From Candidatus Eisenbacteria bacterium (GTDB taxonomy: Bacteria; Desulfobacterota; Binatia; DP-6), in NCBI GenBank assembly GCA_035577985.1, contig DATJZY010000061.1, forward strand, positions 1-64,000: a stretch of DNA of 64,000 nt, in the 5' to 3' direction. The position numbers and the translations under genes were made by a program. Under the pieces are notes generated by a model. The model did not search any database. It was not told the origin of the DNA and saw only the letters and a list, made by a program, of their open reading frames with translations. Of this stretch, positions 51,807 to 60,951 are shown piece after piece. Position 1 is the first letter of the stretch. Every line of letters begins with the position of its first letter.

Positions 51807-53180
51807 CTAGCGGCCGAGCACGAAGCTGATCACGCCGCCCGGCCCCGCGGGCCCGAACAGCGTGAAGCCGTAGCCCCACAGGACACGGCCGTTCACGATC
51901 GACGGGCCGCATCCGGTCCGCGCCGGAGCGGTGTACGTCCACAGCCGCGCGCCGGTGCGCGTGTCGAGTGCCGCCATCGTCGCGGCGTCGGTGCCGACGA
52001 ACGCCACGCCGCGCGCGGCGCCGACCGGCGCGAAGATCTTGCCGGGAAAATCCTCCGCCTCCCAGAGGACGGCACCCGTGGCCGGATCGAGAGCGAACAC
52101 CTTGGCGACGTTGGTGGGCGCGTTCGTCGCCGGATTACCGACGTTCGAGACGACGACGAGCTTGCCGTCGACGAGGGCTCCCGAGCCGATCTCGCCGCCG
52201 AAGACGCTGCCGGGCGTCAGCACCGTCTCCCAGGCGATCTCCCCGGTGTCGCGGTCGAGCGCGTGATACACGCCGGCCTTGTCGCCCGCGCCGACCAGCG
52301 ACCGTCCCTTGGTGCGCCACAGGTTCGGCGACGCGCCGACGTCGGCGTCCTTGCCCTGGGGATTACCCGCGCTGAAGACGTCCGGGCGGGTGAACTGTCG
52401 CGACCACGTGAGCTTGCCGGTCTTGTAGTCGATCGCGAGGATCGAATCGGCGAGCGGCGCCGTCGGCTCGGCATAGGTGTTGCCGCTGCCCACGTAGAGA
52501 AGGCCGCGCCTGCGATCGACGGCGGGCGTCGACCAGACCCCGACTCCGGCTCCGGCCGTCGGATCGGCGGGCGTCGTGTACAGGCGCCACATCTCGGCGC
52601 CCGTCTCGGCAACGTACGCCCCGATCGAGCCGCGGAAGGTGTACTCCGCCTTCGGGATCGTGACTTCGAAGCTGGCGACGCCCTGGAAGACGAGCCCGTC
52701 GACGACCACCGGTGATGCGTTGATCTGTGCGAACGGATGCTCGTTCGTCACCACCTTCCACTCGACGGCACCGGTCGCACGGTCGAGACGGTAGAGAGTC
52801 GCGCCGCTCGAGGCGTAGACGGCTGCGCCGTCGATCGCCGGCGCGCCGACGATGAACCCGCCGATCTGGGTGTGCCAGATCTCGCGTCCCGTCGCGGCGT
52901 CGGCTGCCCACACGGTGCCCTTCCAGTCACCGAAGTAGGCGGTACGCCCGGAGACGGTGGGCGTTCCCGACACGCCGACGAGCCCGTCCTTCGACCAGCT
53001 CGGCGTGAGGCGCGTGACCGTCTTGCGAGTGATCCGCTTCTCGCGCGCCGCGAAGCGCGTGTTCGACAGATCGTGGCCGTACACGGCCCAGTCCTTGGGC
53101 TTCGTCCCCGGAGCCGCTGCGCTGGGCGCCGCCATCACGCACGCGGCCACGAGCAGAACGGTGATCAGACGCGTCCGCAT
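51807..53180 (-). CDS. Secreted PQQ-type beta-propeller protein
   Basis: 457 residues. A signal peptide is followed by a beta-propeller of the PQQ-dehydrogenase repeat type (repeated A..G...W strands: TGREIWHTQIGG, TGAVEWKVV, TGKLTWSRQF, TGEIAWETVL, TGAVLWEAED, TGARLWTYTA). WAVYGHDLSNTRF at the N-terminus is the entry motif seen in polyvinyl-alcohol dehydrogenase-like proteins. No heme c motif is present, so it is either a PQQ enzyme with a separate electron acceptor or a BamB-like scaffold. Whether PQQ ligands remain was not checked residue by residue. Confidence 0.85.
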   Translation of the reverse strand: MRTRLITVLLVAACVMAAPSAAAPGTKPKDWAVYGHDLSNTRFAAREKRITRKTVTRLTPSWSKDGLVGVSGTPTVSGRTAYFGDWKGTVWAADAATGREIWHTQIGGFIVGAPAIDGAAVYASSGATLYRLDRATGAVEWKVVTNEHPFAQINASPVVVDGLVFQGVASFEVTIPKAEYTFRGSIGAYVAETGAEMWRLYTTPADPTAGAGVGVWSTPAVDRRRGLLYVGSGNTYAEPTAPLADSILAIDYKTGKLTWSRQFTRPDVFSAGNPQGKDADVGASPNLWRTKGRSLVGAGDKAGVYHALDRDTGEIAWETVLTPGSVFGGEIGSGALVDGKLVVVSNVGNPATNAPTNVAKVFALDPATGAVLWEAEDFPGKIFAPVGAARGVAFVGTDAATMAALDTRTGARLWTYTAPARTGCGPSIVNGRVLWGYGFTLFGPAGPGGVISFVLGR

Positions 53181-53223
53181 CGCGTCACTAGAGCAGAGGG
53201 CGCGCGGCGCCGTCCAGAGCGCT

Positions 53224-54465
53224 CTAGCGGCACGTCGTGGTCACGAGGAGGCCGAGATCGATCGCGTTCGCCATCGCCGCATAGCCGGCGGCGCTCGGGT
53301 GGAGGTGATCGCCGCTGTCGAACTCCGGTGCCAGGCGGTCGGGGTCCGTCGGATCGCGCAGCACGGCGTGGAAGTCGACCATGGCGTCGGCGGCGCCGCC
53401 GGTCCGGATCCAGTCGTTGATCTCGTTGCGCGCCGCGATCGCGCCGGGCGTGCCGTGCAAGGCGAGCGCGAAGCCCTTGCACGGCGGCAGCGTGCCCAGG
53501 ATCACGCGGAGCCCGGCGCTACGCATGCGATCGATCACCGTGCGCAGGCCGTCGATCACCTGCGCGGCGCCGGGCGGCGGCGGGACCCCGATGTCGTTCG
53601 TGCCTTCCATGAGGAGCACGACGCTCGCCCCGGCTTGATCGAGCACGTCGCGGTCGAGACGATCGAGCAGCTTCGGTCCGAACGTGGGTGCCGCCGCGTC
53701 GCGCAACACCTGGTTCCCGCTGATGCCCTCGATCTGCACGCCGAGTCGCGTTCCGGCCGCCGCGAGGCGACGCGCCAGGACGTCGGGGTAGCGGAGGTTC
53801 TGGTCGGTCGGGCTTCGGAGCCCGTCCGTGATCGAATCGCCGAGCGCGACGAGCGCGCCCACGCGGCGCGGCGCACGCACCTCGACGTCGGTGAGGAACG
53901 GCCAGATCGCGAGCGTCTTGGTGAAGGCCGTGCCCACCTCGGCAGTCGTGTGGTCGCCGCCGCCCACGGGCGAGACGTACGACGTCTGGAGGGCCGTCGC
54001 GTGCTGGGTCGACGGTGCGCTCGCCCCCTGCACGTGGAGGCTCACGGCGAGGTCCTGGAACGCCTCGAACCGCAGCCGCACGGGGTCGCTCGTCACCTCG
54101 GTACCGGGTGCAATCGTGACCGATCGCTTGCGGCCGAAGCGCAACCTCCGTCGCGTCTGCGGCACGAGCTCCGCCCCGGAGGCGCGCCGCGCGATGGTGC
54201 CGCCGCCGAAGGTGACGGATTGCGATCCGAAGCGGTTCGAGAGCCGCACGCGCACACGCGTGCCGCCGAGCGTCGGGTTCACGACTAGGCGCAGCGTCTG
54301 GTCCATGAACGAGGGACCGAGCGCGTCCGACGGGCTCGTCGCCCACACGCCGACCCAATGCGCGCCGCGGCACGCGGCGCCGTGGACTCGGGAGGCGCCG
54401 CCGACGACGAGCGTCGTCGCGAGCGCGATGGCGTTCAGAGCACGTCGTGGACGCAAGCCGGACAT
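53224..54465 (-). CDS. Secreted SGNH/GDSL hydrolase
   Basis: 413 residues. Signal peptide, then a beta-sandwich-like domain (about 35-195) and the SGNH catalytic domain. Block I GDSITDG has nucleophile S211, the block II glycine lies in EGISGN, block III is GTNDIG with N290, and block V DHLHP carries D386 and H389. The layout with an N-terminal sandwich before GDSIT matches lipase/acylhydrolase families active on polysaccharide esters or lipids. GGGGGAACG precedes the ATG. It sits between two exported-protein genes on the same strand. Confidence 0.88.
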   Translation of the reverse strand: MSGLRPRRALNAIALATTLVVGGASRVHGAACRGAHWVGVWATSPSDALGPSFMDQTLRLVVNPTLGGTRVRVRLSNRFGSQSVTFGGGTIARRASGAELVPQTRRRLRFGRKRSVTIAPGTEVTSDPVRLRFEAFQDLAVSLHVQGASAPSTQHATALQTSYVSPVGGGDHTTAEVGTAFTKTLAIWPFLTDVEVRAPRRVGALVALGDSITDGLRSPTDQNLRYPDVLARRLAAAGTRLGVQIEGISGNQVLRDAAAPTFGPKLLDRLDRDVLDQAGASVVLLMEGTNDIGVPPPPGAAQVIDGLRTVIDRMRSAGLRVILGTLPPCKGFALALHGTPGAIAARNEINDWIRTGGAADAMVDFHAVLRDPTDPDRLAPEFDSGDHLHPSAAGYAAMANAIDLGLLVTTTCR

Positions 54466-54528
54466 CGTTCCCCCCGGGCGGTGTTCACGGTTCCTTCACC
54501 GCCGCACGGGGACGCGTCAAGGTCTAGC

Positions 54529-55809
54529 TCACAGCGACCCGCGGAGGGTATCGAGCTCGGAGCGGATGAGGGCCGATGCGCTTCGCAGGGTGTCGCGCGT
54601 CGCCTGCGGAATGATCTTGCGCGCGCTCCGCGACGCGAGCTTGTGCTCGAACGATCCGAGGGTCTTCGCGGTCTTCTTGGCCTGGGTCTTTGCCACCTTG
54701 CCGGCGCCGGCGGACGCCGCCTTCTGCGCCTGCTTCTTCGCCTTGGCGAGTGCATTCGCCAGGCCGTTCTTCAGGCGGCCGAGATCGCTCGCGCTCTGCA
54801 CGTCGGCGGCGAGCTCGTCGATCAGGCAGAGGATCGACTCGAAGGTCGGCGCCTGGGGACATCCGGTCGGGAGCGTCGTGGTCGTCGGGGGCGCGGTCGT
54901 CGTCGTGGTCGAGATCGCGGGCACGTCGGCCGGGGCGCCCGTGCCGAAGCGCGTCGTCGTGACGTAGTCGACGTGCTCGCCCGGGCCGAGCGAGAACTGG
55001 TTCGCGAGCGCGATGCCCGCGTCGTAGTCGTGACCGGCGTCGACGAACTCGTCGGCGTCGGCGCCGTCGTCGAACACGACGTCGCCGAGCGACATGTCGG
55101 CCGCGATGCGGGCGGGGAACGCAGGCCAGACGTTCACCTCGTAGCGGCCGCTGGTCGGGATCGTTCCGCCGGTGGCGGTGATGCCAACGAAGTTGACGCT
55201 CGTCGCTGGATCGGATGCCGTGTCGGTCTCGAAGACGTACTCGGTCGGGCCGGCGAAGATGTGGCCGCCGCCGTCTGGCGTGCCGTTCGCGAACTTGAGG
55301 TCGCCTTCGTAGTAGCGAACGAGATCGAAGCTGACGGTGCCGGGACCCGGGTTCGTGATCGTGTAGGTCTGGATCAACACGCTGCCGGAGCGCACGCTCA
55401 TGTCGATGGCGTCGACGAGCTGCTGCTCGAGGGTGAACTGGAGGCCCGCGTACGTGAAGCTGCTGCTCGCCGTCGTGGCGGTGCTGGCGGAGAACCCGGG
55501 ATCGGTGAGGTGGCCCGACTCTCCCGTCGTTCCGACGAGGCCACTGGTGAGGAACTTGCTCATGCCGGACATCCGGAAATAGACGGCCGACTCCCAGCTC
55601 GTCGAGCTGGGTCCCGTCGCTCCGAGCGGATCGAAGACGGCGTCGTTGGTGCCCGTGCCGGCCACCTCGTAGCCGAAGGACCCGAACCCGTCGACGCCGA
55701 CGCTCACCTGTCCGTCACCGGGCGCGGTCGCCAGCGTGAGCGCGGGCGCGGGTCGGGCGGCGAGAAGAAGGGCCGCGAGCGTGAGCGCGATCGTCGGGGC
55801 GTGCCGCAT
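54529..55809 (-). CDS. Secreted protein with TTT linker and basic helical C-terminus
   Basis: 426 residues. A signal peptide is followed by a beta-rich body of about 275 residues (VSVGVDGFGSFGYEVAGTG, WPAFPARIAADMSLGDVVFDDGADADEF) that I do not recognise, although its motifs recall bacterial exported 'DUF-like' proteins with YVFETDT strands. A Thr-rich linker (ISTTTTTAPPTTTTLPTG) near 300 leads to a 110-residue Lys/Ala helix module (KKQAQKAASAGAGKVAKTQAKK) with two cysteines at its start. The linker-plus-module architecture matches the protein at 5419. The function is unknown. Confidence 0.74.
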   Translation of the reverse strand: MRHAPTIALTLAALLLAARPAPALTLATAPGDGQVSVGVDGFGSFGYEVAGTGTNDAVFDPLGATGPSSTSWESAVYFRMSGMSKFLTSGLVGTTGESGHLTDPGFSASTATTASSSFTYAGLQFTLEQQLVDAIDMSVRSGSVLIQTYTITNPGPGTVSFDLVRYYEGDLKFANGTPDGGGHIFAGPTEYVFETDTASDPATSVNFVGITATGGTIPTSGRYEVNVWPAFPARIAADMSLGDVVFDDGADADEFVDAGHDYDAGIALANQFSLGPGEHVDYVTTTRFGTGAPADVPAISTTTTTAPPTTTTLPTGCPQAPTFESILCLIDELAADVQSASDLGRLKNGLANALAKAKKQAQKAASAGAGKVAKTQAKKTAKTLGSFEHKLASRSARKIIPQATRDTLRSASALIRSELDTLRGSL

Positions 55810-55916
55810 GCGACGACTGATACGGCCGCCCGGATCGCACCGTCAAGGCGTTTCCGCTCGGGTTCCGTGAGCACACGCTGCGGGCTATGGTCCGGCGCTC
55901 ACGAGAGGAGGAGCCC

Positions 55917-56426
55917 ATGACCCACGACGATGCGATCCGCCTGTTCGCCAAGACCTTGAAGAACGTCGAGCAGTGGATGGACAAGGCCACTGCATTCGCC
56001 AAGGCCAGGTCCTTCGACGTCGACGTCCTCGCGAACGCGCGGCTCGCGCCCGACGCGTTCTCGTTCGCGCGCCAGATCCAGGCGGGGTGCGATCAGGCGA
56101 AGTACGCCGCCGCGTACCTGGGCGGCAAGGAGGCGCCGTCCCACCCCGACACCGAGCAGACCTTCGCCGAGCTGCGCGAGCGGATCCGGAAGTGCGTTGC
56201 GTTCCTCGACACCGTCCAGGCGAAGGACCTCGCCGGCGCGGGGGATCGGAAGGTGGCGCCGCCGTGGCTCGGCGGGAAGTGGCTCCGCGGCGACGACTAC
56301 CTCATGCACGTCGCGGTGCCGAACTTCTTCTTCCACGCCACCATGGCCTACGCGATCCTGCGCCACAACGGCGTCGAGCTCGGCAAGATGGACTACGTCG
56401 GCTCGCTCCCGGCGCGCGACGGCTGA
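55917..56426 (+). CDS. DUF1993 family protein
   Basis: 169 residues. It matches DUF1993 along its length, with LFAKTLKNVEQWMDKA at the start, FARQIQAGCDQAKYAAAYLGG in the middle and GDDYLMHVAVPNFFFHATMAYAILRHNGVELGKMDYVG at the end; the His residues near H147 and H154 are characteristic. The fold is a DinB-like four-helix bundle. GGAGGAG is 5 bases before the ATG. Its 3' end overlaps the convergent gene at 56393 by 34 bases. Confidence 0.88.
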   Translation: MTHDDAIRLFAKTLKNVEQWMDKATAFAKARSFDVDVLANARLAPDAFSFARQIQAGCDQAKYAAAYLGGKEAPSHPDTEQTFAELRERIRKCVAFLDTVQAKDLAGAGDRKVAPPWLGGKWLRGDDYLMHVAVPNFFFHATMAYAILRHNGVELGKMDYVGSLPARDG

Positions 56427-56902
56427 GCCTCCGGTCCGCCGACGCGCACGAGGCGCGCGGTGAACGCGGGGCCGTATCGCCACACGAGGTGATCACCCTC
56501 GCGTCGCCGCGTGACCTCGATGCCCGGCATGCCGACAGGACGCAGCACGTGGACGCCGTCCTCGAACGTGGCGGCGACTTGGATGCGCATGCCGCCGCGC
56601 GCGGCCGAGACGTCGTTGACGCCGTGCTCGGGGGTGCCATCGCAGCGCATGTCGTGGATGACGCCGGCGGCGGTCACGACCACACGGTTGCCGCACTGCT
56701 CGATCCGCTCCACGTGCCGATACACGGGGTGATCGGCCGGCGCGGGCTCGCCGTTCACGTCGACGGCGACGACCTTCCAGAGGCCACGGAGGTCGGGCGC
56801 GCCGTCCGCGAGCGGCTCGTCGCATCCGGCGAGGATCGGGGGCGGAAACTCCGTCCACCCGCCGGGGGGCGTGTACGCGACCGCGATGTCGTCCGCGCGC
56901 AT
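56393..56902 (-). CDS. Conserved-looking protein, unknown
   Basis: 169 residues, cytosolic. A compact beta-rich domain with DLRGLWKVVAVDVNGEPAP, RVVVTAAGVIHDMRCDGTPEHGVNDVSAA and DHLVWRYGPAFTARLVRV looks like a lipocalin-type barrel for binding small molecules, but I cannot name a family. It lies 12 bp downstream of the acyl-CoA dehydrogenase and in the same direction, so co-expression is likely. The last 12 codons overlap the DUF1993 gene on the other strand. Confidence 0.72.
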   Translation of the reverse strand: MRADDIAVAYTPPGGWTEFPPPILAGCDEPLADGAPDLRGLWKVVAVDVNGEPAPADHPVYRHVERIEQCGNRVVVTAAGVIHDMRCDGTPEHGVNDVSAARGGMRIQVAATFEDGVHVLRPVGMPGIEVTRRREGDHLVWRYGPAFTARLVRVGGPEAQPSRAGSEPT

Positions 56903-56914
56903 CAGCCGACCCCG

Positions 56915-58144
56915 TCAGAGGGGCAGATCCCCCGTCGCCCGTCGCGTGCTGCCGTCGCGCGTGTAGGCGGCGATGGTTCGCTGGGCGATGCGCATCTGGT
57001 GCACCTCGTCGGCGCCGTCGGCGAACCGCGCCCAACGTGCGTGCTGGTACATGTGCGCGAGCGGAGTGTCGGTCGAGTACCCCAGCGCGCCGTGCACCTG
57101 GATCGACCGGTCGATGATCCGCCCGAGCGCGTTCGCCACGAAGTGCTTCGCCATCGACACCTCGGAGACGAAGTCGAGCTTCTTGTCGATCCGGTAGGCG
57201 GCGTGCAGCACCATGAGCTTCGCCTGATAGAGGTCCATCGTCGAGTCGGCGATCATCCACTGGATGCCCTGCTTCTCGGCCAGGAGCGATCCGTGGGCGA
57301 AGCGCTTGAGCGAGCGGTCGACCATCATGTCGAGCGCCGTCTCCGCCTGCGCGATCCAGCGCATGCAGTGCGCGAGACGTGCCGGGCCCAGGCGATACTG
57401 GCCGAGGCGATGCCCCTGGCCGCGGCCGCCGAGCATGTTGCGGGCCGGCACGCGGAGATTCTCAATGCGGATCTCGGAGTGTCCGGTCGCGCCGTGCATG
57501 GTCTCGACCTCGCGCACGCGGTCCCATCCCTCGGACGGGATGTCGACGATGAACCCCGTGTTGGCCGCCTGCGGCGTTTCGGGATCGTCCTCGGTGCGCG
57601 CGATCAGGATCGCGAAGCTCGCGCGTCGCGCGTTGGAGATGAACCACTTGTGCCCGTTGATGACCCAGTCGTCGCCGTCCAGGCGCGCGCGCGTCTGGAT
57701 GAGCGTCGGGTCGGAGCCCGCGACCTCGGGCTCGGTCATGGCGAAGCAGCTCATCACCGTGCCGTCGCAGAGCGGGCGGAGGTACTTCTCCTTCTGCTCG
57801 TCGGTCGCCCAGTGGAGCAGCGTGTGCATGTTCCCTTCGTCGGGCGCCTGGCAGTTCAGCACCCACGGGCCGTACGACGCCTTCGCCGCCTCGGCCTGGA
57901 CCATCGCCAGCTCGACGTGCCCGAGCCCCATCCCGCCGTACTCGTGCGGCATGTGCGGCAGCCACAGGCCGGCGGCGTGCGCCTCCTTGCGCATGCCGAT
58001 GAGGATGCGGAGGTAGTCGGCGCGCTCGATCTTGTCGGGGGTCGAGAGCTTCGCCTCGCCGGGCTTCACCACCTTCTCGATGAAGTCGCGGACGCGCAGG
58101 CGGATCTGCTCGAGCTCGGGTGTCAGCGTGAAGTCGATTGCCAT
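56915..58144 (-). CDS. Acyl-CoA dehydrogenase, ACAD11-like
   Basis: 409 residues. Typical acyl-CoA dehydrogenase: the FAD-binding loop CFAMTEPEVAGSDPTLIQT, WFISNARRASFAILIAR, and the C-terminal QVHGALGYSTDTPLAHMYQHARWARFADGADEVH, which closes the FAD site. The DGADEVHQ motif is like the ACAD10/11 group. It catalyses alpha,beta-dehydrogenation of an acyl-CoA, chain length unknown. The ATG at 58144 is chosen; a TTG at 58153 in frame is possible. It is flanked by the hypothetical gene 12 bp downstream and the GH43-like gene 58 bp upstream. Confidence 0.93.
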   Translation of the reverse strand: MAIDFTLTPELEQIRLRVRDFIEKVVKPGEAKLSTPDKIERADYLRILIGMRKEAHAAGLWLPHMPHEYGGMGLGHVELAMVQAEAAKASYGPWVLNCQAPDEGNMHTLLHWATDEQKEKYLRPLCDGTVMSCFAMTEPEVAGSDPTLIQTRARLDGDDWVINGHKWFISNARRASFAILIARTEDDPETPQAANTGFIVDIPSEGWDRVREVETMHGATGHSEIRIENLRVPARNMLGGRGQGHRLGQYRLGPARLAHCMRWIAQAETALDMMVDRSLKRFAHGSLLAEKQGIQWMIADSTMDLYQAKLMVLHAAYRIDKKLDFVSEVSMAKHFVANALGRIIDRSIQVHGALGYSTDTPLAHMYQHARWARFADGADEVHQMRIAQRTIAAYTRDGSTRRATGDLPL

Positions 58145-58202
58145 GGGAATCAATTGACCAGAACCCGAAGGCGTCGAGCAAGCCCGGAGGAACCGCGGCC
58201 GC

Positions 58203-59189
58203 TCACGCGTTCGAGACGACGAACCCGATCGCCTCGCGCCCCTGGGTCATCGGGGCGCGATCGCGGGCGTTGAAGTAGAGGTACCAGCGGCCGGCGGCTT
58301 CATCGCGCCGGACGTCGCACGCGTAGACGAAGCGCGCGCGCCAGCCGTGCGTCGGCGCGACGATGGGGGTTTCGTGCGCGTAGCGCCAGCCGAGGCCATC
58401 GGCCGACGTCAGGATCGAGATTGCCGAGCTGCTCGCGCCGGACGCGCCCGACGCGATCGTGTTCTGGAGGCCGACGAACCCGTCGGCGAACCGGAGCACC
58501 TTCATGGCCCCGGCGCCGAGGTTGCAGCGCGGATCGTCGCCACGTGGCGAGAGCAGCGGCGTGGGATGCGGCAACCATGGGCCGGCGAGGCTGCCGGCGC
58601 GTGCGACGCCGATGTGGAGCGGCTCGTCGAATCCGCAGTCGGGAACGCGCACCAGGGACGCGCTGTAGTAGAGCGCCCAGCCGTCACCGTCGCGCAGGAC
58701 ACACGGATTGCCGACCGCCTCGCCGAGACCGGTCGCTCGATGCCAGGGGAGCGTGGGACGCAGCACGACGGTCGGACGGCTCCAGCGCACGAGGTCGTCC
58801 GAGCTGCGCTGTTCGATCCTGGAGCGCCAACCGACCCCGGGGACCCAGAGGAATGGCAGACGGAACGGCGGGTAGCGTTCGTAGAAGAGATGATACGCGC
58901 GCCCGTCGCGCAGCAGGAAGGGCCGCATCGCGTGGCGAACGACGAGGCGCGGGCGCGACCACCGGATGCCGTCGCTCGACGTGAAGGCATGCAGACCCCA
59001 GATGGAATGCGCGAGCAGGTGCCAGCGTCCGTCCGGGGTGTCCTGCGGCAGCAGGAACGTCGGGTCGGCGATGATCGGCGACGCGAACGGCGGACGAATC
59101 ACGGGATCCTCGCGCGTCGCGGACCACGAGAGCCGTACGAAGTCGTCGACCGTCACCAGTTGTTCGCCGCCGGATGATTTCACTACCAC
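58203..59189 (-). CDS. GH43/GH32-like five-bladed propeller protein
   Basis: 328 residues. DPVIRPPFASPIIADPTFLL near residue 28-47 matches the blade containing the catalytic Asp of five-bladed beta-propeller glycosidases (GH43/GH62/GH32 clan). RSSDDLVRWSRP, TSADGLGWRYA and ACDVRRDEAAGRWYLYFNARD are further blades. No signal peptide is evident, and whether the other catalytic acids are retained is unclear, so it could be a glycosidase or a non-catalytic propeller. The start is uncertain: GTG 59189 is taken, but GTG at residue 12 would also fit. Confidence 0.74.
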   Translation of the reverse strand: MVVKSSGGEQLVTVDDFVRLSWSATREDPVIRPPFASPIIADPTFLLPQDTPDGRWHLLAHSIWGLHAFTSSDGIRWSRPRLVVRHAMRPFLLRDGRAYHLFYERYPPFRLPFLWVPGVGWRSRIEQRSSDDLVRWSRPTVVLRPTLPWHRATGLGEAVGNPCVLRDGDGWALYYSASLVRVPDCGFDEPLHIGVARAGSLAGPWLPHPTPLLSPRGDDPRCNLGAGAMKVLRFADGFVGLQNTIASGASGASSSAISILTSADGLGWRYAHETPIVAPTHGWRARFVYACDVRRDEAAGRWYLYFNARDRAPMTQGREAIGFVVSNA

Positions 59190-59256
59190 CGGCGAGCGTC
59201 GAAGGCACCGGTGCGCCTCCCGTCTGGGCTAGCCTCATGGTGCCCAGAAAAATGTC

Positions 59257-59286
59257 TTGACGCATGCGTTTCACGGACAGTAGCTT
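59257..59286 (+). promoter_or_regulatory. Weak sigma-70-like promoter candidate
   Basis: TTGACG, 18 bases, TAGCTT lies 40-70 bases before the beta-helix gene at 59326, in a locally AT-richer stretch. The -35 is good, the -10 poor, so this is only a candidate. Confidence 0.25.
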
Positions 59287-59325
59287 CCGCACGCAGAACC
59301 GACTCTCAGCAGGAGGTGAGACGTC

Positions 59326-60456
59326 ATGGGCGGTCGCGTATTCGTCGGGATCCTGTTGCTGCTCGCTTCGATCGTCGCCCGCAAGGCGGCGGCCGCTACG
59401 ACCTGCGGCTTCGACGTCGTCGCCCGGACGATGCTCCTGCAGGCCGATTGCACGACCGACGCCACGATCGGCGTTCCGGACGGATTCACCCTCGACGGCC
59501 GCGGTCATACGATCACGGCCCTCGATCCGCCGGTCGATCACTATCGCGGCGCGATCCTGCAGAACGCCGCCGGGGCGACCCGTGTGAACGTCCGCAACGT
59601 CGTCCTCACCGCTTCGGGGATCGCGGACGTCTGCGACACCGGCGACGACAAGCTGCGGGGCATCGCACTGCTCGATTGCGGCGGGATGGTCTCCAACGTG
59701 CGCATCGTCGGTCTGAAGCAGACGTCCCCGACGGCGTGCAGCGAGGGGAGCGGCATCATCGTCAACACGGCGCCGTTCGACGGCACGCATCCGGCGACGA
59801 AGGTCGTGAAGATCTCGAACGTGCGCGTGAGCGACTTCCAGTTTGTCGGCCTGCAGGCGCAGGGCGACGTCTCGGTGCGTATCGAGGCCAATACGGTGGA
59901 GGGAACGAACGAGCCCGGCATCCCAGCGGCGGGCCAGTTCGGCATGCTCCTCGGTCGCGGTGCGATCACTACGGTGCGCGGCAACGTCGTCCGGCAGGAC
60001 GCGAGCACCACGAACCTGAACACCCTCGGGATCTTCGCCTTCGAGGTGAACGACAACGTCATCGACCAGAACCGCATCGAGGGAGCGCCCGCGGGCGTGT
60101 TCGTGGAGTCGTATTGTCAGAACACGCCCTCGGCGAACCGCAACCGCATCTCCGCGAACACGATCCGGGTGACGAACGAGGGCATCATCCTGGTCGCGCG
60201 CGACGCCATCGGCATCAGCACGTGCGACGCGCACGTCGATCAGAATCTCGTAGCCCAGAATACGATCAAGGCCATCCCCGGCGGCGGCACGGCTCCCGAC
60301 GGCGTCTTCGTCGGTGCGCAAGACTTCGGCGGGCCGTTCGTGCCCACGGCGGACGCGAACACGATCAAGCGGAACACGATCACGGGGTTCGGCGTCGGGA
60401 TCTTCCAGAACGGCGACACCAACACCGTCATCCAGGGCAACGTGGTCCAGCCCTAA
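59326..60456 (+). CDS. Secreted right-handed beta-helix protein
   Basis: 376 residues. Signal peptide 1-23. The mature chain has the repeated N-x-V/I turns of a parallel beta-helix (KISNVRVSDFQFVGLQAQGD, TTVRGNVVRQD, NVIDQNRIEGAPAGVFVES, RNRISANTIRVTNEGIILVARDA, DANTIKRNTITGFGVGIFQNGD), like pectate-lyase-type and NosD/CASH folds. Six or more coils are recognisable. These proteins bind or cleave polysaccharides, or serve as surface scaffolds; no catalytic residues can be assigned. GGAGG lies 11-15 bases before the ATG. Confidence 0.85.
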   Translation: MGGRVFVGILLLLASIVARKAAAATTCGFDVVARTMLLQADCTTDATIGVPDGFTLDGRGHTITALDPPVDHYRGAILQNAAGATRVNVRNVVLTASGIADVCDTGDDKLRGIALLDCGGMVSNVRIVGLKQTSPTACSEGSGIIVNTAPFDGTHPATKVVKISNVRVSDFQFVGLQAQGDVSVRIEANTVEGTNEPGIPAAGQFGMLLGRGAITTVRGNVVRQDASTTNLNTLGIFAFEVNDNVIDQNRIEGAPAGVFVESYCQNTPSANRNRISANTIRVTNEGIILVARDAIGISTCDAHVDQNLVAQNTIKAIPGGGTAPDGVFVGAQDFGGPFVPTADANTIKRNTITGFGVGIFQNGDTNTVIQGNVVQP

Positions 60457-60477
60457 CGCCGCTCGCTTCGACGCAGT

Positions 60478-60501
60478 GCCGGCGACGCCCTGAGCGCCGG
60501 C
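60478..60501 (+). terminator. Possible hairpin terminator, weak
   Basis: GCCGGCG and CGCCGGC pair as a 7-bp stem around a 10-base loop, 22 bases after the beta-helix gene stop. There is no T-run after it, so it may not terminate on its own. Confidence 0.3.
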
Positions 60502-60874
60502 GGTCCCCGCGTCAGGTGATTCCACGCCGAACGGCGGCGTGAAGACCGTGGACACGCTGGCGCCCCCGGCGAACGCGGCGGTCGCCACCTCGAGCATGAG
60601 AACCGGGACGGTCGCGGTAGCGACCATCGCGGTTCTCGAGCCAACGGACGAGGCGCTTGCTCCCTGTGCGGCTAGCTGTCCACCGCTCATGGTTCCGCTG
60701 CATGACCCACGACGATCGTGCCGCTTCGCGCGCTTCGCAGAACTGTCGCGTGCGCCGAGCGTCACGGACTCCCGGGGAGCAGGGTGGATCCACGGTATGA
60801 TGCGGAACTTCCTACTTCCCAGGACGCAATCGGACGACAACTGTCATGCCACATCTATATTGGCCTATTTCGTC

Positions 60875-60904
60875 TTGACAGGCGTCATGCTCGCGGGGTA
60901 CGCA
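60875..60904 (+). promoter_or_regulatory. Candidate promoter of MopE-repeat gene
   Basis: A perfect -35 hexamer TTGACA (60875-60880) is followed after 18 bases by TACGCA, a poor -10, about 50 bases before the ATG at 60952, within an AT-richer patch. The match is partial. Confidence 0.3.
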
Positions 60905-60951
60905 GCGCTAATCTGCGAGACGGACGGACCTTTTCCCGAGGAGGAAGTCAC

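Larger units (their letters stand above)
60457..60951. other. 495-bp gap before the MopE-repeat gene
   Basis: No convincing gene. It contains a hairpin (60478-60501) just after the beta-helix stop and an AT-rich patch around 60840-60880 upstream of the next gene. A 139-codon plus frame (60539-60955) and a minus frame beginning near 60690 with a signal-like start both look like chance frames (see rejected list). Confidence 0.5.

Noticed and set aside
60457-60690. Minus-strand frame starting near 60690 with a signal-peptide-like beginning (TATVPVLMLEVATAAFAGG)
   Set aside because: It does not stop at a sensible point but continues as an antisense shadow through the beta-helix gene; no ribosome site.
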